This document shows positions 42,611 to 50,852 of a stretch of DNA of 64,000 bases, piece after piece. A program made the position numbers and the translations under genes. Positions within the stretch are counted from its first letter, which is position 1. Each line of letters opens with the position of its first letter. Below the pieces are notes generated by a model, which worked only from the letters and a program-made list of their open reading frames with translations, was not told the origin of the DNA and searched no databases. This DNA comes from Geobacter sp. OR-1. Its GTDB lineage: Bacteria; Desulfobacterota; Desulfuromonadia; Geobacterales; DSM-12255. The DNA is taken from contig NZ_BAZF01000001.1 in the NCBI RefSeq assembly GCF_000813145.1, forward strand, positions 248,001 to 312,000, read 5' to 3'.

Positions 42611-42859
42611 TCATGCATGTCCAACCTTCACCCAGCGACGGCCATCGCGATACTTGAGAATTTTGCCGCAGGCGAGCAGTTCCGTAAGCATCCCCCTGGA
42701 GATAGACAGCGAACAGTGGTCCTGGTCGACAATCTTCACCAGAAGATCGCTCCCCTGTTCCCGTGCCTTCCAACGGAGGAAATCGACAACAAAGAACAAG
42801 GTCCCGAGAGCAACCGATGTGAAACCGATGATTACGAATGCCAGAATTAGTTCGTTCAT
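42611..42859 (-). CDS. Small membrane protein
   Basis: An 82-residue protein with GGAGG before the ATG. One N-terminal membrane segment (LILAFVIIGFTSVALGTLFFVV) is followed by a cytoplasmic domain (LLVKIVDQDHCSLSISRGML) that may be a small helix-turn-helix or winged fold (LTELLACGKILKYRDGRRW). No family is recognised. A GGTGAT/ATCACC inverted repeat lies about 55 bases upstream. Confidence 0.65.
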   Translation of the reverse strand: MNELILAFVIIGFTSVALGTLFFVVDFLRWKAREQGSDLLVKIVDQDHCSLSISRGMLTELLACGKILKYRDGRRWVKVGHA

Positions 42860-42990
42860 GACATAACCTCCCAGGATTTATCGTTTTATTTGAGTTTACT
42901 GTAGGAGATAAATGGGTGATAAACAATCACCGGAGGTAGGTGAAAACGGGGTAATTTGGGGGAGAGCAAAAGGGAAAGCACGATCCACGA

Positions 42991-43146
42991 TTACTTGAAT
43001 GGGATCGGCTCATAGCTTAACCCATATCCTTCAGGGAGTTCGACATCCAGTAAAGGACTTATGAATTTATAGCCACCAACCTTCGCGGTTTTGTGTGCAG
43101 CGTTCAGTCCGTGGCTGCTCAGGCATTGCAAACTCCTATGACGAGA
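42991..43146 (-). pseudogene. In-frame open stretch downstream of the ATPase stop
   Basis: After the ATPase's TGA (43147-43149) the same frame stays open for 51 codons to a TAA. The last half looks like real protein (GGYKFISPLLDVELPEGYG, LSYEPIPFK). A separate ATG with AGGAG in another frame gives only 19 residues. It may be the remnant of a small gene or an ancestral C-terminus. Confidence 0.25.
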
Positions 43147-44331
43147 TCATTGCTCGAAGTTGGGGATAGTCCGCCGCATGAACTCGTCGAATAATGGCAC
43201 CGTGAAAGCCATATCTCCGTATGAAGGGCTGTAGATCATCCCTTTTTTGATGAGGCCGGCGCGCAACGGCCCCATGGTGCTGACCTTGACTTTCAACTGC
43301 TCGGCAATGTCGCTCGTTCGGTAGGGTCCTTTTCCTAGTTCGGCCATTGCACGCAGAAACATCTTTTCGCGCGGAGTCAGCCGGTCGAATCGCACCCGAA
43401 AGAAATTCTCGTCCAGCCGCTTCGATACAATGTCGCTGGCCTCCTGCACAACGTGCAGCGAGATTGGCGATGCTGCGGCATGGTTCCACGCCTGATACCC
43501 CCACTCCTGCAGGAAGTACGGATAGCCTTGCGTTAAGCGAAATATCTCCTTCAAGGCAGCGGGATCAAACTCTTCTTCAGCCGCCAGCACCGGGTCTTGA
43601 AGTGCACTGATTGCATCCGGCTCGGTCAACGGGCCAACTTCAGGGAAATTGAACAGCCGTTCGGCGTACGACTTGGACTCCCCTGCAAGGCCAGGTAGAA
43701 TCGACAGGCCAGCACCGATCAGCACCAGAGGGAGTTGCCCCTGCTGCATCTTGTGCATTGCCATGATGAGCGCGCTCAGCTCCACCGGTTTGAAATACTG
43801 GATTTCGTCGATCATGATGGCAACGCCAACATTGCGTTCCTGGGCCGCCTCGGCCACCGTCACGAACAGACTGGGAAGATCGACCTCAAGATCACCGCTG
43901 TCGGCAGCTCCCGATTCCGGTTCGATATCAAGACCGATGTCGAACTCGCCAACCGAAATCTTGATCGCGCCGACAAAACTCTTGAGCACTGCAAGGCCCC
44001 GCTTGACTTTGTTGCCTGCTCCCGCGATCCGATCAAGTTCGAATAGCAACCGCCGAAGATGCGGGGCCAACAGGACCGCCAATGACTTCCCTTCGTGGGC
44101 CTCCACCAGAATGGTGCGATAGCCTGCCTTCACCGCTCTCCGCTCAATCTCGTTCAGCAGCACTGTCTTGCCGACACCGCGCAACCCGGTGAGCAACAGG
44201 CTCTTTTCCGGGCGCTTCGCCAGCACCCGGCCAAGCAGGACGTCCGCCTGCTCCAGAATACTCTGCCGACCGGCCAGTTCCGGCGGCGGCGATCCTGCGC
44301 CGGGTGAAAAAGGATTTCTGATTCTGTCCAT
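43147..44331 (-). CDS. AAA ATPase of the Orc1/Cdc6-like (AAA_16) type
   Basis: The ATG at 44331 (MDRIRNPF) follows GGGAGG and gives 394 residues. Walker A is LLLTGLRGVGKTVLL, Walker B VAIMIDEIQYF, and a C-terminal winged helix follows (FLRAMAELGKGPYRTSDIAE, MGPLRAGLIKKGMIYSPSYG). Such ATPases are found as standalone genes in bacteria, often in variable regions; their role is not settled. TATAAG/TATACC-type repeats precede it. It lies next to tRNA-Leu in a patch of small unknown genes, which suggests an acquired segment. Confidence 0.8.
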   Translation of the reverse strand: MDRIRNPFSPGAGSPPPELAGRQSILEQADVLLGRVLAKRPEKSLLLTGLRGVGKTVLLNEIERRAVKAGYRTILVEAHEGKSLAVLLAPHLRRLLFELDRIAGAGNKVKRGLAVLKSFVGAIKISVGEFDIGLDIEPESGAADSGDLEVDLPSLFVTVAEAAQERNVGVAIMIDEIQYFKPVELSALIMAMHKMQQGQLPLVLIGAGLSILPGLAGESKSYAERLFNFPEVGPLTEPDAISALQDPVLAAEEEFDPAALKEIFRLTQGYPYFLQEWGYQAWNHAAASPISLHVVQEASDIVSKRLDENFFRVRFDRLTPREKMFLRAMAELGKGPYRTSDIAEQLKVKVSTMGPLRAGLIKKGMIYSPSYGDMAFTVPLFDEFMRRTIPNFEQ

Positions 44332-44337
44332 AGCCAC

Positions 44338-44615
44338 CTCCCTTCTAGCAAGTTATACCTACTTATACCAGTAACGCGATATAAGTCGATATAATTTTCT
44401 ATAACTTCACAGTGCCGACAGTACGGGCAAGACCGGCAGTTGTCACGCCCTTCTCTTTCCTTCGAGCGTGACGTGCTTGCCTGACTCTGCCACCACCTTC
44501 AGAAGCAGCGAACTAGCTGCAGGTGGGGTCGTAAGCAGTAGTGTTGGCCATTCTCGAACGTCACCTGGAAGATAAATTTGTCACACCGTCTTTATAACGC
44601 CGAAGATTTTCAAAA
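44338..44615. other. Spacer between the ATPase and the tRNA-Leu terminator
   Basis: No gene is seen. Near the ATPase start, the spacer has AT-rich repeated half-sites (ACTTATA, CGATATAA twice) that could hold its promoter or operator. The remainder shows no structure I can name. Confidence 0.35.
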
Positions 44616-44651
44616 AACAAAAGGCTCCACAGAAAACCTGTGAAGCCTTTA
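44616..44651 (-). terminator. Terminator of the tRNA-Leu gene
   Basis: On the minus strand AAAGGCTTCACAG pairs with CTGTGGAGCCTTT around GTTTT and is followed by TGTTTTTTG. It begins 8 bases after the tRNA end. Confidence 0.8.
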
Positions 44652-44658
44652 TTCATGA

Positions 44659-44745
44659 TGGTGCCCGGGACCGGAATCGAACCGGTACGCCCTTACGGGC
44701 GAGGGATTTTAAGTCCCTTGCGTCTACCAATTCCGCCACCCGGGC
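44659..44745 (-). tRNA. tRNA-Leu (anticodon TAA)
   Basis: An 87-base class II tRNA on the minus strand. The acceptor stem GCCCGGG pairs with CCCGGGC and the 3' CCA is encoded. The D arm reads GGCGGAATTGGTAGACGC, the anticodon stem-loop GGGACTTAAAATCCC places TAA in the loop, a long variable arm (CGCCCGTAAGGGCG) follows, and the T arm is CGGTTCGATTCCG. All are typical of leucine tRNAs. No duplicate of its 3' end was found nearby. Confidence 0.95.
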
Positions 44746-44782
44746 CTGTCACTGCAGTCAGCGGCAGGCTGATCTGCAGCGG

Positions 44783-45064
44783 TTATGCTGCATCCACCCT
44801 TTCACGGAGTTCCTTTCCGGTCTTGAAAAAAGGAACCTTCTTGGCCGGGATATCGACAATTTCGCCGCTCTTGGGATTGCGGGCCTCGCGGGCGCCGCGC
44901 TCACGGACGGTAAAGCTGCCGAACCCCCTGATTTCGACCTTCTCGCCGCATCTCAGGGCATCTCCCATTGAATCGAAGATCAGATTTACAATCGTCTCTG
45001 ACTCCTTACGGGTGAGAGAGCCGTTTTTTTCAGCCAGTTTGTCTACGAGTTCACTCTTGGTCAT
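44783..45064 (-). CDS. ihfB: Integration host factor subunit beta
   Basis: The ATG at 45064 (MTKSELVDKLA) follows GAGGTGA and gives 93 residues. The HU/IHF DNA-bending arm is RGFGSFTVRERGAREARNPK, with the C-terminal VPFFKTGKELRERVD typical of IHF-beta. IHF bends DNA and assists sigma-54 promoters, which are present here. It follows rpsA by 49 bases, the same order as in many proteobacteria. Confidence 0.92.
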   Translation of the reverse strand: MTKSELVDKLAEKNGSLTRKESETIVNLIFDSMGDALRCGEKVEIRGFGSFTVRERGAREARNPKSGEIVDIPAKKVPFFKTGKELRERVDAA

Positions 45065-45113
45065 TCTGTCACCTCTATGCAAAATCTAAAATCAAGGCCG
45101 GACCGGCCGGTAA

Positions 45114-46865
45114 TCAGTTGTCTCCGTTTTTCATGCCGCGCAGCAGGTCGCCAAGGTTCGAAGTGGCCTCTTTCTGCGACCCCATGTAATCCTCCAGCTC
45201 GGCCTTCTCGATTGCAGTCTGGAGCGCTTTGATGGAAAGGCTGATCTTCCGGTCACTCACATCGACGCTCAGCACCACGGCTTCAAGCTGATCGCCGGGC
45301 TCCGCAAAACCTTTCGGTGTGGCGAGCTTTTCCTGCGATAGTTCTGAAACATGCACCAGACCCTCGATCCCTTCCTCAAGCTCCAGGAAGATGCCGAAAT
45401 CGGTTACCGACGAGACTTTGCCGGTTACGCGGGTGCCCGGCCGGAAACGGCTCGGAATCTCGCTCCAGGGATCCGGGGAGAGCTGCTTGATGCCGAGGGA
45501 AAGGCGCTCGCCGTCGACATCGATGTTGAGCACCACGGCCTGGACCGTCTGCCCCTTGCTGTAAATCTCGCCCGGATGCTTGATCCGCTTGGTCCAGGAC
45601 ATGTCCGAGACATGAACCAGGCCGTCGATACCGTCTTCGATCCCGATGAACATGCCGAAATCGGTGATATTCTTGATCTGCCCCTCGATCTTGGTGCCGA
45701 CCGGGTATCTGTCGCCAACAACGGTCCAGGGGTTTACCTGGGTCTGCTTGTAGCCGAGCGATATCCGACGGTTGGTCGGGTCCACACCGAGTACGATCGC
45801 CTCGATGGTCTCGCCGATGGTCAGTATTTCATTGGGGTGGCGGATACGACGGGTCCAGGACATCTCGGAAACATGGATAAGCCCTTCGACCCCTTCCTCG
45901 AGGCCGACGAAGGCGCCATACTCGGTAAGGCTCACTACCTTGCCCTGTACCTTGGCGCCGACGAAATACCGGTCGGCAACATCCTGCCACGGATCGGGCA
46001 TGGTCTGCTTGAGGCCGAGGGAAATCTTCCCTTTGGCGCTGTCGTATTTAAGCACCTTGACCTGCAGCTTGTCGCCGACCTTCAGGATCTCGGACGGATG
46101 GTTGAGGCGCCCCCAGGACATGTCAGTGACATGGAGCAGGCCGTCGAGCCCACCCAGGTCTACGAATGCGCCGTAATCGGTGATATTCTTGACGATCCCT
46201 TCCACCACCTGCCCCTCGGACAGGTTGCCGATGGTCTGCTCCTTGAGCTTCTCCCGCTCTTCTTCGAGGATGACCCGCCGGGAAAGAACCACGTTCCCCC
46301 GCTTCCGGTTCATCTTGATGACCTTGAACATGCCGGTCTGGCCGATATAACGGTCCAGATTGCCGCTGGGGCGCAGATCCACCTGGGAGGCGGGAAGAAA
46401 TGCCTGAATGCCGATATCCACGGTCAGTCCGCCCTTTACCTTGCCGGTGATCTTACCTTCGATGACGCCGCCTTCGCCGCCGGCCTCATTGATCTTGTCC
46501 CAGGCGAGATGGCTCTCGGCCTTCCGCTTGGAGAGCACGATATAGCCGCGATCGTTCTCCTCGCGCTCGAACAGGACCCGTACCTCGTCGCCGACCTTGA
46601 TCGTGAGCTCACCTTCCTCGTTCAGGAACTCGCTAGCCTGAATGACACCCTCCGACTTGTAGCCGACATCGACCAGCACGATATCCTGGTTTACCTGAAC
46701 AACCACGCCCCTGACAATCTCGCCCACCTGCAACTGCTTTATACTGTCATTGAACATTTCGGCGAACTCGCCGCCATGCGCCCCCTGCTCGTGCTCATCC
46801 TCAACATCGGCAAAGCGCTTGATCGGCATATCATTCCGCTTGTCCAGGCTCTTTTCCTCGCTCAT
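45114..46865 (-). CDS. rpsA: 30S ribosomal protein S1
   Basis: A 583-residue protein with six S1 RNA-binding repeats. The later repeats show the usual pattern (GAFVDLGGLDGLLHVTDMSW, GAFVGLEEGVEGLIHVSEMS, GMFIGIEDGIDGLVHVSDMS, GIFLELEEGIEGLVHVSELS). S1 brings mRNA to the ribosome. The ATG at 46865 is preceded by GAGGGGG. It lies between ispH and ihfB on the minus strand in a conserved cmk-ispH-rpsA-ihfB block. Confidence 0.97.
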   Translation of the reverse strand: MSEEKSLDKRNDMPIKRFADVEDEHEQGAHGGEFAEMFNDSIKQLQVGEIVRGVVVQVNQDIVLVDVGYKSEGVIQASEFLNEEGELTIKVGDEVRVLFEREENDRGYIVLSKRKAESHLAWDKINEAGGEGGVIEGKITGKVKGGLTVDIGIQAFLPASQVDLRPSGNLDRYIGQTGMFKVIKMNRKRGNVVLSRRVILEEEREKLKEQTIGNLSEGQVVEGIVKNITDYGAFVDLGGLDGLLHVTDMSWGRLNHPSEILKVGDKLQVKVLKYDSAKGKISLGLKQTMPDPWQDVADRYFVGAKVQGKVVSLTEYGAFVGLEEGVEGLIHVSEMSWTRRIRHPNEILTIGETIEAIVLGVDPTNRRISLGYKQTQVNPWTVVGDRYPVGTKIEGQIKNITDFGMFIGIEDGIDGLVHVSDMSWTKRIKHPGEIYSKGQTVQAVVLNIDVDGERLSLGIKQLSPDPWSEIPSRFRPGTRVTGKVSSVTDFGIFLELEEGIEGLVHVSELSQEKLATPKGFAEPGDQLEAVVLSVDVSDRKISLSIKALQTAIEKAELEDYMGSQKEATSNLGDLLRGMKNGDN

Positions 46866-46942
46866 CAACCCAATACCCCCTCATGATGTTTCATTGCTTT
46901 TTCTACGGTTAGCCGCCATACCCTAGCACAGAACAAAAAAAT

Positions 46943-47791
46943 TCAACCGTTTTTGTCCCTGTCGATCCGTTCGATCTGTTCAATCACCTCATCGATGATC
47001 CATTTTGGTGTTGAAGCGCCTGCAGTGACGCCGACCCGCTCGACCCCGGCGAACCATTCGGGGAGCAGTTGCTCGGCAATTTCGATATGATGCGTGCGCT
47101 CCTGGATCTCAGCGCAGACCTCTGCCAGCCGCTTGGTATTGCCGCTGTTGAAGCCGCCGATGACTATGACGCAATCGACCTGACGTGCCAGATCCTTGGC
47201 CGCTTCCTGGCGTACTGCCGTCGCATCGCAGATGGTATGAAACACCCGGAGTTCGCTGGCGCGTCTCAGGCACTCCCTGACCACATCTTCCAGATTTTCA
47301 AAGGATTGCGTGGTCTGGGCGACTACCCCGATCTTGCTCATCTTGGGGAGCTTGGCCGCCTCGACCCCGGAACCGACGACGTACACCTTCCCCTCGGCAT
47401 AGGAAACTATCCCCTGGACCTCGGGATGATCGGCATCGCCGACCACAACGACGTCATACCCGGCAGAAGAAAGGCTCTGGACATGCTCCTGCGCCTTTTT
47501 GACAAAGGGACAGGTGGCGTCAACTATTTCCAGTTCCTTGCGGACCGCCTCTTCCAGTTCTCCGGAGGTGACCCCATGGGAACGGATGATGATCGTCCCG
47601 GTTTCCAGCTCGGAAAGGTCGTTAAGGACCTTGACCCCCATATCCTCCAGTTTCTGGACCACCTGGGGAGAATGGATGATCGGCCCGAGGGTGAATGTCC
47701 GCCCCCCTTTATCGGCAGCCTCGAAAGCCATTTGCGTGGCCCGCTTGACCCCGAAACAGAAGCCGGCCTGTCTGGCCAGAATAATCTCCAT
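46943..47791 (-). CDS. ispH: 4-hydroxy-3-methylbut-2-enyl diphosphate reductase (IspH/LytB)
   Basis: IspH makes IPP and DMAPP in the last step of the MEP pathway with a 4Fe-4S cluster. The 282-residue protein has the cluster cysteines in RQAGFCFGVKRA (Cys12), VDATCPFVKKAQ and FHTICDATAVRQ, plus IRSHGV and GGFNSGNTKRLAE. All family landmarks are present. The start codon shares one base with the cmk stop. Confidence 0.96.
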   Translation of the reverse strand: MEIILARQAGFCFGVKRATQMAFEAADKGGRTFTLGPIIHSPQVVQKLEDMGVKVLNDLSELETGTIIIRSHGVTSGELEEAVRKELEIVDATCPFVKKAQEHVQSLSSAGYDVVVVGDADHPEVQGIVSYAEGKVYVVGSGVEAAKLPKMSKIGVVAQTTQSFENLEDVVRECLRRASELRVFHTICDATAVRQEAAKDLARQVDCVIVIGGFNSGNTKRLAEVCAEIQERTHHIEIAEQLLPEWFAGVERVGVTAGASTPKWIIDEVIEQIERIDRDKNG

Positions 47792-48522
47792 CAATCGTTT
47801 CCTCCGCAGCTTGACGGCAGCGCCTGGGCAAGCCGTTTCTCGATCACCCCTGCCATGACCGCCACAACCTCGTCGATGGACAGTGACGTCGAATCGATCG
47901 CCATGGCATCCTCTGCCTGTTTGAGCGGGGCATGGTCGCGGCTTTCGTCCTGGCGATCCCTGGCAAGCACTTCGGCAACGGTGTTTTCCAGGTCAACCGG
48001 CACCCCCTTGGCCTTCAACTCCAGGTAGCGACGACGGCCACGCTCCTCGGCAGAAGCGGAGAGAAAAAACTTCACGTCTGCGTCCGGAAAGACCACTGTG
48101 CCGATATCCCGCCCTTCGAGGATCACCCCCCCCTCTTTCCCCATCTCCCGCTGCTTGTGAAGGAGGAGTTCCCGGACCGCTTTCTTGCTCGCGATCTTCG
48201 AGGTCAGAAGGCTGATCTCCGGGGTGCGGATCAGGTCGGCGACATCCTCGTTGTCGAGGGTTATCCGGGGGAGGCCGTTTGCGCCGCTGTACGAGAGTTT
48301 CGCGCCGCGGCAGATTTCGATGACCCGGTTGTCATCGTCGCCGGACACCCCGGCCCTGCTGACTGCCAGCGCCAGTGTCCGGTACATGGCGCCGGTATCT
48401 ATATATACATAGGAAAACCGCTCAGCCAGGCGCCGTGTTATGGTGCTCTTTCCGGCGCCGGACGGGCCGTCGATGGCTACGATCAGACCGTTTGCGCGTT
48501 CCGTCCTTTGGCCCAGCCCCAT
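47791..48522 (-). CDS. cmk: Cytidylate kinase
   Basis: Cmk phosphorylates CMP and dCMP. From the ATG at 48522 it has 243 residues with the P-loop VAIDGPSGAGKSTITRRLAE, YIDTGAMYRTLALAV and ILEGRDIGTVVFPDADVKFF. The start overlaps the aroA stop. Length is slightly more than typical because of the N-terminal GLGQRTERANG stretch. Confidence 0.95.
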   Translation of the reverse strand: MGLGQRTERANGLIVAIDGPSGAGKSTITRRLAERFSYVYIDTGAMYRTLALAVSRAGVSGDDDNRVIEICRGAKLSYSGANGLPRITLDNEDVADLIRTPEISLLTSKIASKKAVRELLLHKQREMGKEGGVILEGRDIGTVVFPDADVKFFLSASAEERGRRRYLELKAKGVPVDLENTVAEVLARDRQDESRDHAPLKQAEDAMAIDSTSLSIDEVVAVMAGVIEKRLAQALPSSCGGND

Positions 48523-49808
48523 CAACAGGCAACCTTTTCCAGCAGCGGGATAAAAGTCGGAAATGAGGTGGCGATGCACTCCGTGTCGTCAACGGTTATC
48601 GTCCCCGAGGCGGCCAGCCCTGCCACCAGCATCGACATGGCGATCCGGTGATCGCCCCGGCTCTGGGCAGCGCACCCGTTGAGACGTTCCACCCCGTCGA
48701 TCACCATGCCGTCCTTCGTCTCTTCCACGGTTACCCCGCTGAGACGGAGATTGGCGGCCATCGCCGCAATCCGGTCCGTCTCCTTGACCCGCAGCTCACC
48801 GGCGTCGCGGATCACGGTCCTTCCTTCAGCGCAGGCAGCGGCAACGGAGATGACCGGGAACTCGTCGATGGCGCGCGGCACGACAGCGCCGCCGATCTCG
48901 ATCCCTTTCAGCCGCGATGAACGGACCAGCAGGTCTGCCACCGGTTCGCCGGACAGCTCGCGCCGGTCAAGCAGCTCGATGCTCCCCCCCATCCCGGCCA
49001 GGATATCCAGTACGCCGGTGCGGGTCGGGTTGACGCCGACACCTTTTATCAGCAGTTCGGAACCGGGAACTATCAGTGCGGCCACAATGAAAAAGGCTGC
49101 GGACGAGATGTCGCCCGGAACGGTTATTTCGCGCCCTTCCAGCTCCCGGCCGCTCCGGACCCGAACGCCGCCGGGGAATGATTCGACATCGGCCCCGAAG
49201 TACCGGAACATCCGCTCGGAATGGTCGCGGGACAGGGTCGGTTCCGTAACCACGGTCTCGCCGTCGGCATAGAGGCCGGCCAGCATCAGGGCGGATTTGA
49301 CCTGGGCGCTGGCAACCGGGGAGGCATAGGAGATCCCGTTCAGCCGCTGCCCGATTATGGCAAGCGGCGCCTTGTCCCCACCGGCCCGGCCGTGTATCGA
49401 GGCCCCCATCAGGGAGAGCGGCTCCAGGACCCTTTTCATCGGTCTTTTACGGAGGTACTGATCGCCGGTGAGCACGGTAAAGAAGTTCTGGGCCGCGAGC
49501 AGCCCGGTGATCAGGCGGATGGTCGTGCCCGAATTGCCGCAGTCGATGACGTCGGATGGTTCGGCCAGGCCGCGCAGCCCCTTGCCGCAGATGGTCAGGG
49601 TCTCGCCGTTGTCAGCGGTCTCGATTCCCATTGCCTGGAACGCCTTCAGGGTTGAGATGTTGTCTTCGCCCCGCAGCATCCCACGCACCGTGGTGGTCCC
49701 CCCGGCAAGCGAGCCGAGCATGATGGAACGATGGGAAATCGATTTGTCTCCCGGGACTGCTATCTCTCCCCGGACCCCTCGGGCCGGTTGCACTGTATAC
49801 GGTTTCAC
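48522..49808 (-). CDS. aroA: EPSP synthase (3-phosphoshikimate 1-carboxyvinyltransferase)
   Basis: AroA joins shikimate-3-phosphate and PEP. The 428-residue protein shows PGDKSISHRSIMLGSLAGG, DCGNSGTTIRLITGLLA, LRKRPMKRVLEPL and DEFPVISVAAACAEG with ELRVKETDRIAAMA. It starts with GTG after AAAGGAGG and overlaps the tyrA stop by 4 bases. It lies in the pheA-tyrA-aroA run for phenylalanine and tyrosine synthesis. Confidence 0.97.
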   Translation of the reverse strand: MKPYTVQPARGVRGEIAVPGDKSISHRSIMLGSLAGGTTTVRGMLRGEDNISTLKAFQAMGIETADNGETLTICGKGLRGLAEPSDVIDCGNSGTTIRLITGLLAAQNFFTVLTGDQYLRKRPMKRVLEPLSLMGASIHGRAGGDKAPLAIIGQRLNGISYASPVASAQVKSALMLAGLYADGETVVTEPTLSRDHSERMFRYFGADVESFPGGVRVRSGRELEGREITVPGDISSAAFFIVAALIVPGSELLIKGVGVNPTRTGVLDILAGMGGSIELLDRRELSGEPVADLLVRSSRLKGIEIGGAVVPRAIDEFPVISVAAACAEGRTVIRDAGELRVKETDRIAAMAANLRLSGVTVEETKDGMVIDGVERLNGCAAQSRGDHRIAMSMLVAGLAASGTITVDDTECIATSFPTFIPLLEKVAC

Positions 49809-50701
49809 GACTCCTCCTTTACCCTCGGCAATGCCGCCTGGTTCACGATTCCGTCACGGTACTCCTTGGAACTGACGAAAAACCGCTCCATGGCCGCACC
49901 GTCCCCATTGGCCACCATTTCCCGCAACCGGGCGTAATAGCCGGCAAACAGGTCCATCATCTCCAGGATGCTGTTGCGGTTCTGCAGCGCTATGTCGCGC
50001 CACATGACCGGGTCGGACGAGGCGATCCGGGTAAAATCCCGGAAACCGCCGGCCGAATACTTGAGAATGTTTTCGCCGCAGCCGTCATATTCGCCGACCG
50101 CATTGACCAGGCTGTAGGCAACCATGTGCGGCAGATGCGAGATGGCGGCCACCACCCGGTCATGCTTTGCCACATCCATCTGCACCACATTGCTCCCGGC
50201 CAGCTCCCACATCCGGACAACCTTGGCGAGCGCCGCCGGGTCGGTGCGTTCGGTCGGGGTAATGATGCACCTGCGCCCCTGGTAAAGGGTCGAAAACGAC
50301 GCCTCCACCCCGGAGTTCTCGGTTCCGGCGATCGGGTGCCCCCCCACGAAATGGCAACCGCTCGGGACCAGCGGCTCGCACGACCTGACGATATCACCCT
50401 TGACGCTGCCGCCGTCGGTGACGATGCAGCCCGGTGCAAGCGCCGGTGCTATCTGCGAGACGAGCGCCGCAATGGTGCAGACCGGGGTGGCGATAAAGAC
50501 CATGTCCGCGCCAGCGACCCCGGCAACGGGGTCATGGAAATAGCGGTCGATCACGCCGAGTTCAACGGCGCGCTCCAGGTTGGCCCGGCCGCGGCCGATG
50601 CCGACCACCTCCCCAACCTCCCCCTGTTCCCTGAGGATGCGGGCGAGCGAGCCGCCGATGAGGCCAACACCGATTATTGCCAACCGCTTGATCAGCGGCA
50701 T
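49805..50701 (-). CDS. tyrA: Prephenate dehydrogenase
   Basis: A 298-residue NAD(P)-dependent enzyme for tyrosine synthesis. The Rossmann motif is IIGVGLIGGSLARILREQG, followed by ADMVFIATPV, GSVKGDIV, HFVGGHPIAGTENSGVEAS and the C-terminal ISHLPHMVAYSLVN. Prephenate and arogenate dehydrogenases cannot be told apart here. AGGAG precedes the ATG. It overlaps aroA and is separated from pheA by a palindromic repeat. Confidence 0.95.
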   Translation of the reverse strand: MPLIKRLAIIGVGLIGGSLARILREQGEVGEVVGIGRGRANLERAVELGVIDRYFHDPVAGVAGADMVFIATPVCTIAALVSQIAPALAPGCIVTDGGSVKGDIVRSCEPLVPSGCHFVGGHPIAGTENSGVEASFSTLYQGRRCIITPTERTDPAALAKVVRMWELAGSNVVQMDVAKHDRVVAAISHLPHMVAYSLVNAVGEYDGCGENILKYSAGGFRDFTRIASSDPVMWRDIALQNRNSILEMMDLFAGYYARLREMVANGDGAAMERFFVSSKEYRDGIVNQAALPRVKEES

Positions 50702-50733
50702 AAATTAACTCCTGAAACAATGATTGTATTACC

Positions 50734-50852
50734 GGAAGCGAGAAATTTTTCGTTCTGGCAAGGCGGTCGAGGGGTTGTGCGCAGGCGTACTTTTGTACGT
50801 CGAGCACACAAGCCCGAAGACTTACGCAGCCAGAACGGAAAAGAGCCGCTTC
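50734..50852. repeat. Imperfect palindromic intergenic repeat (copy 3)
   Basis: Ends GGAAGCG and CGCTTCC, inner pair TTCTGGC and GCCAGAA, and the central CGTACTTTTGTACG hairpin inside GTGCGCAGG and GTCGAGCAC. It contains AAGGCGGTCGAGG, close to AAGGCGGTTGAGG of copy 2. Its right end abuts the pheA stop codon exactly. Confidence 0.7.

Noticed and set aside
44659-44745. Integration site at tRNA-Leu
   Set aside because: No second copy of the tRNA 3' end and no integrase gene were found in the window.
45351-46886. Long plus-strand open frame (511 codons)
   Set aside because: It is antisense to rpsA, whose six S1 repeats are certain; the open frame follows from GC-rich codon use.
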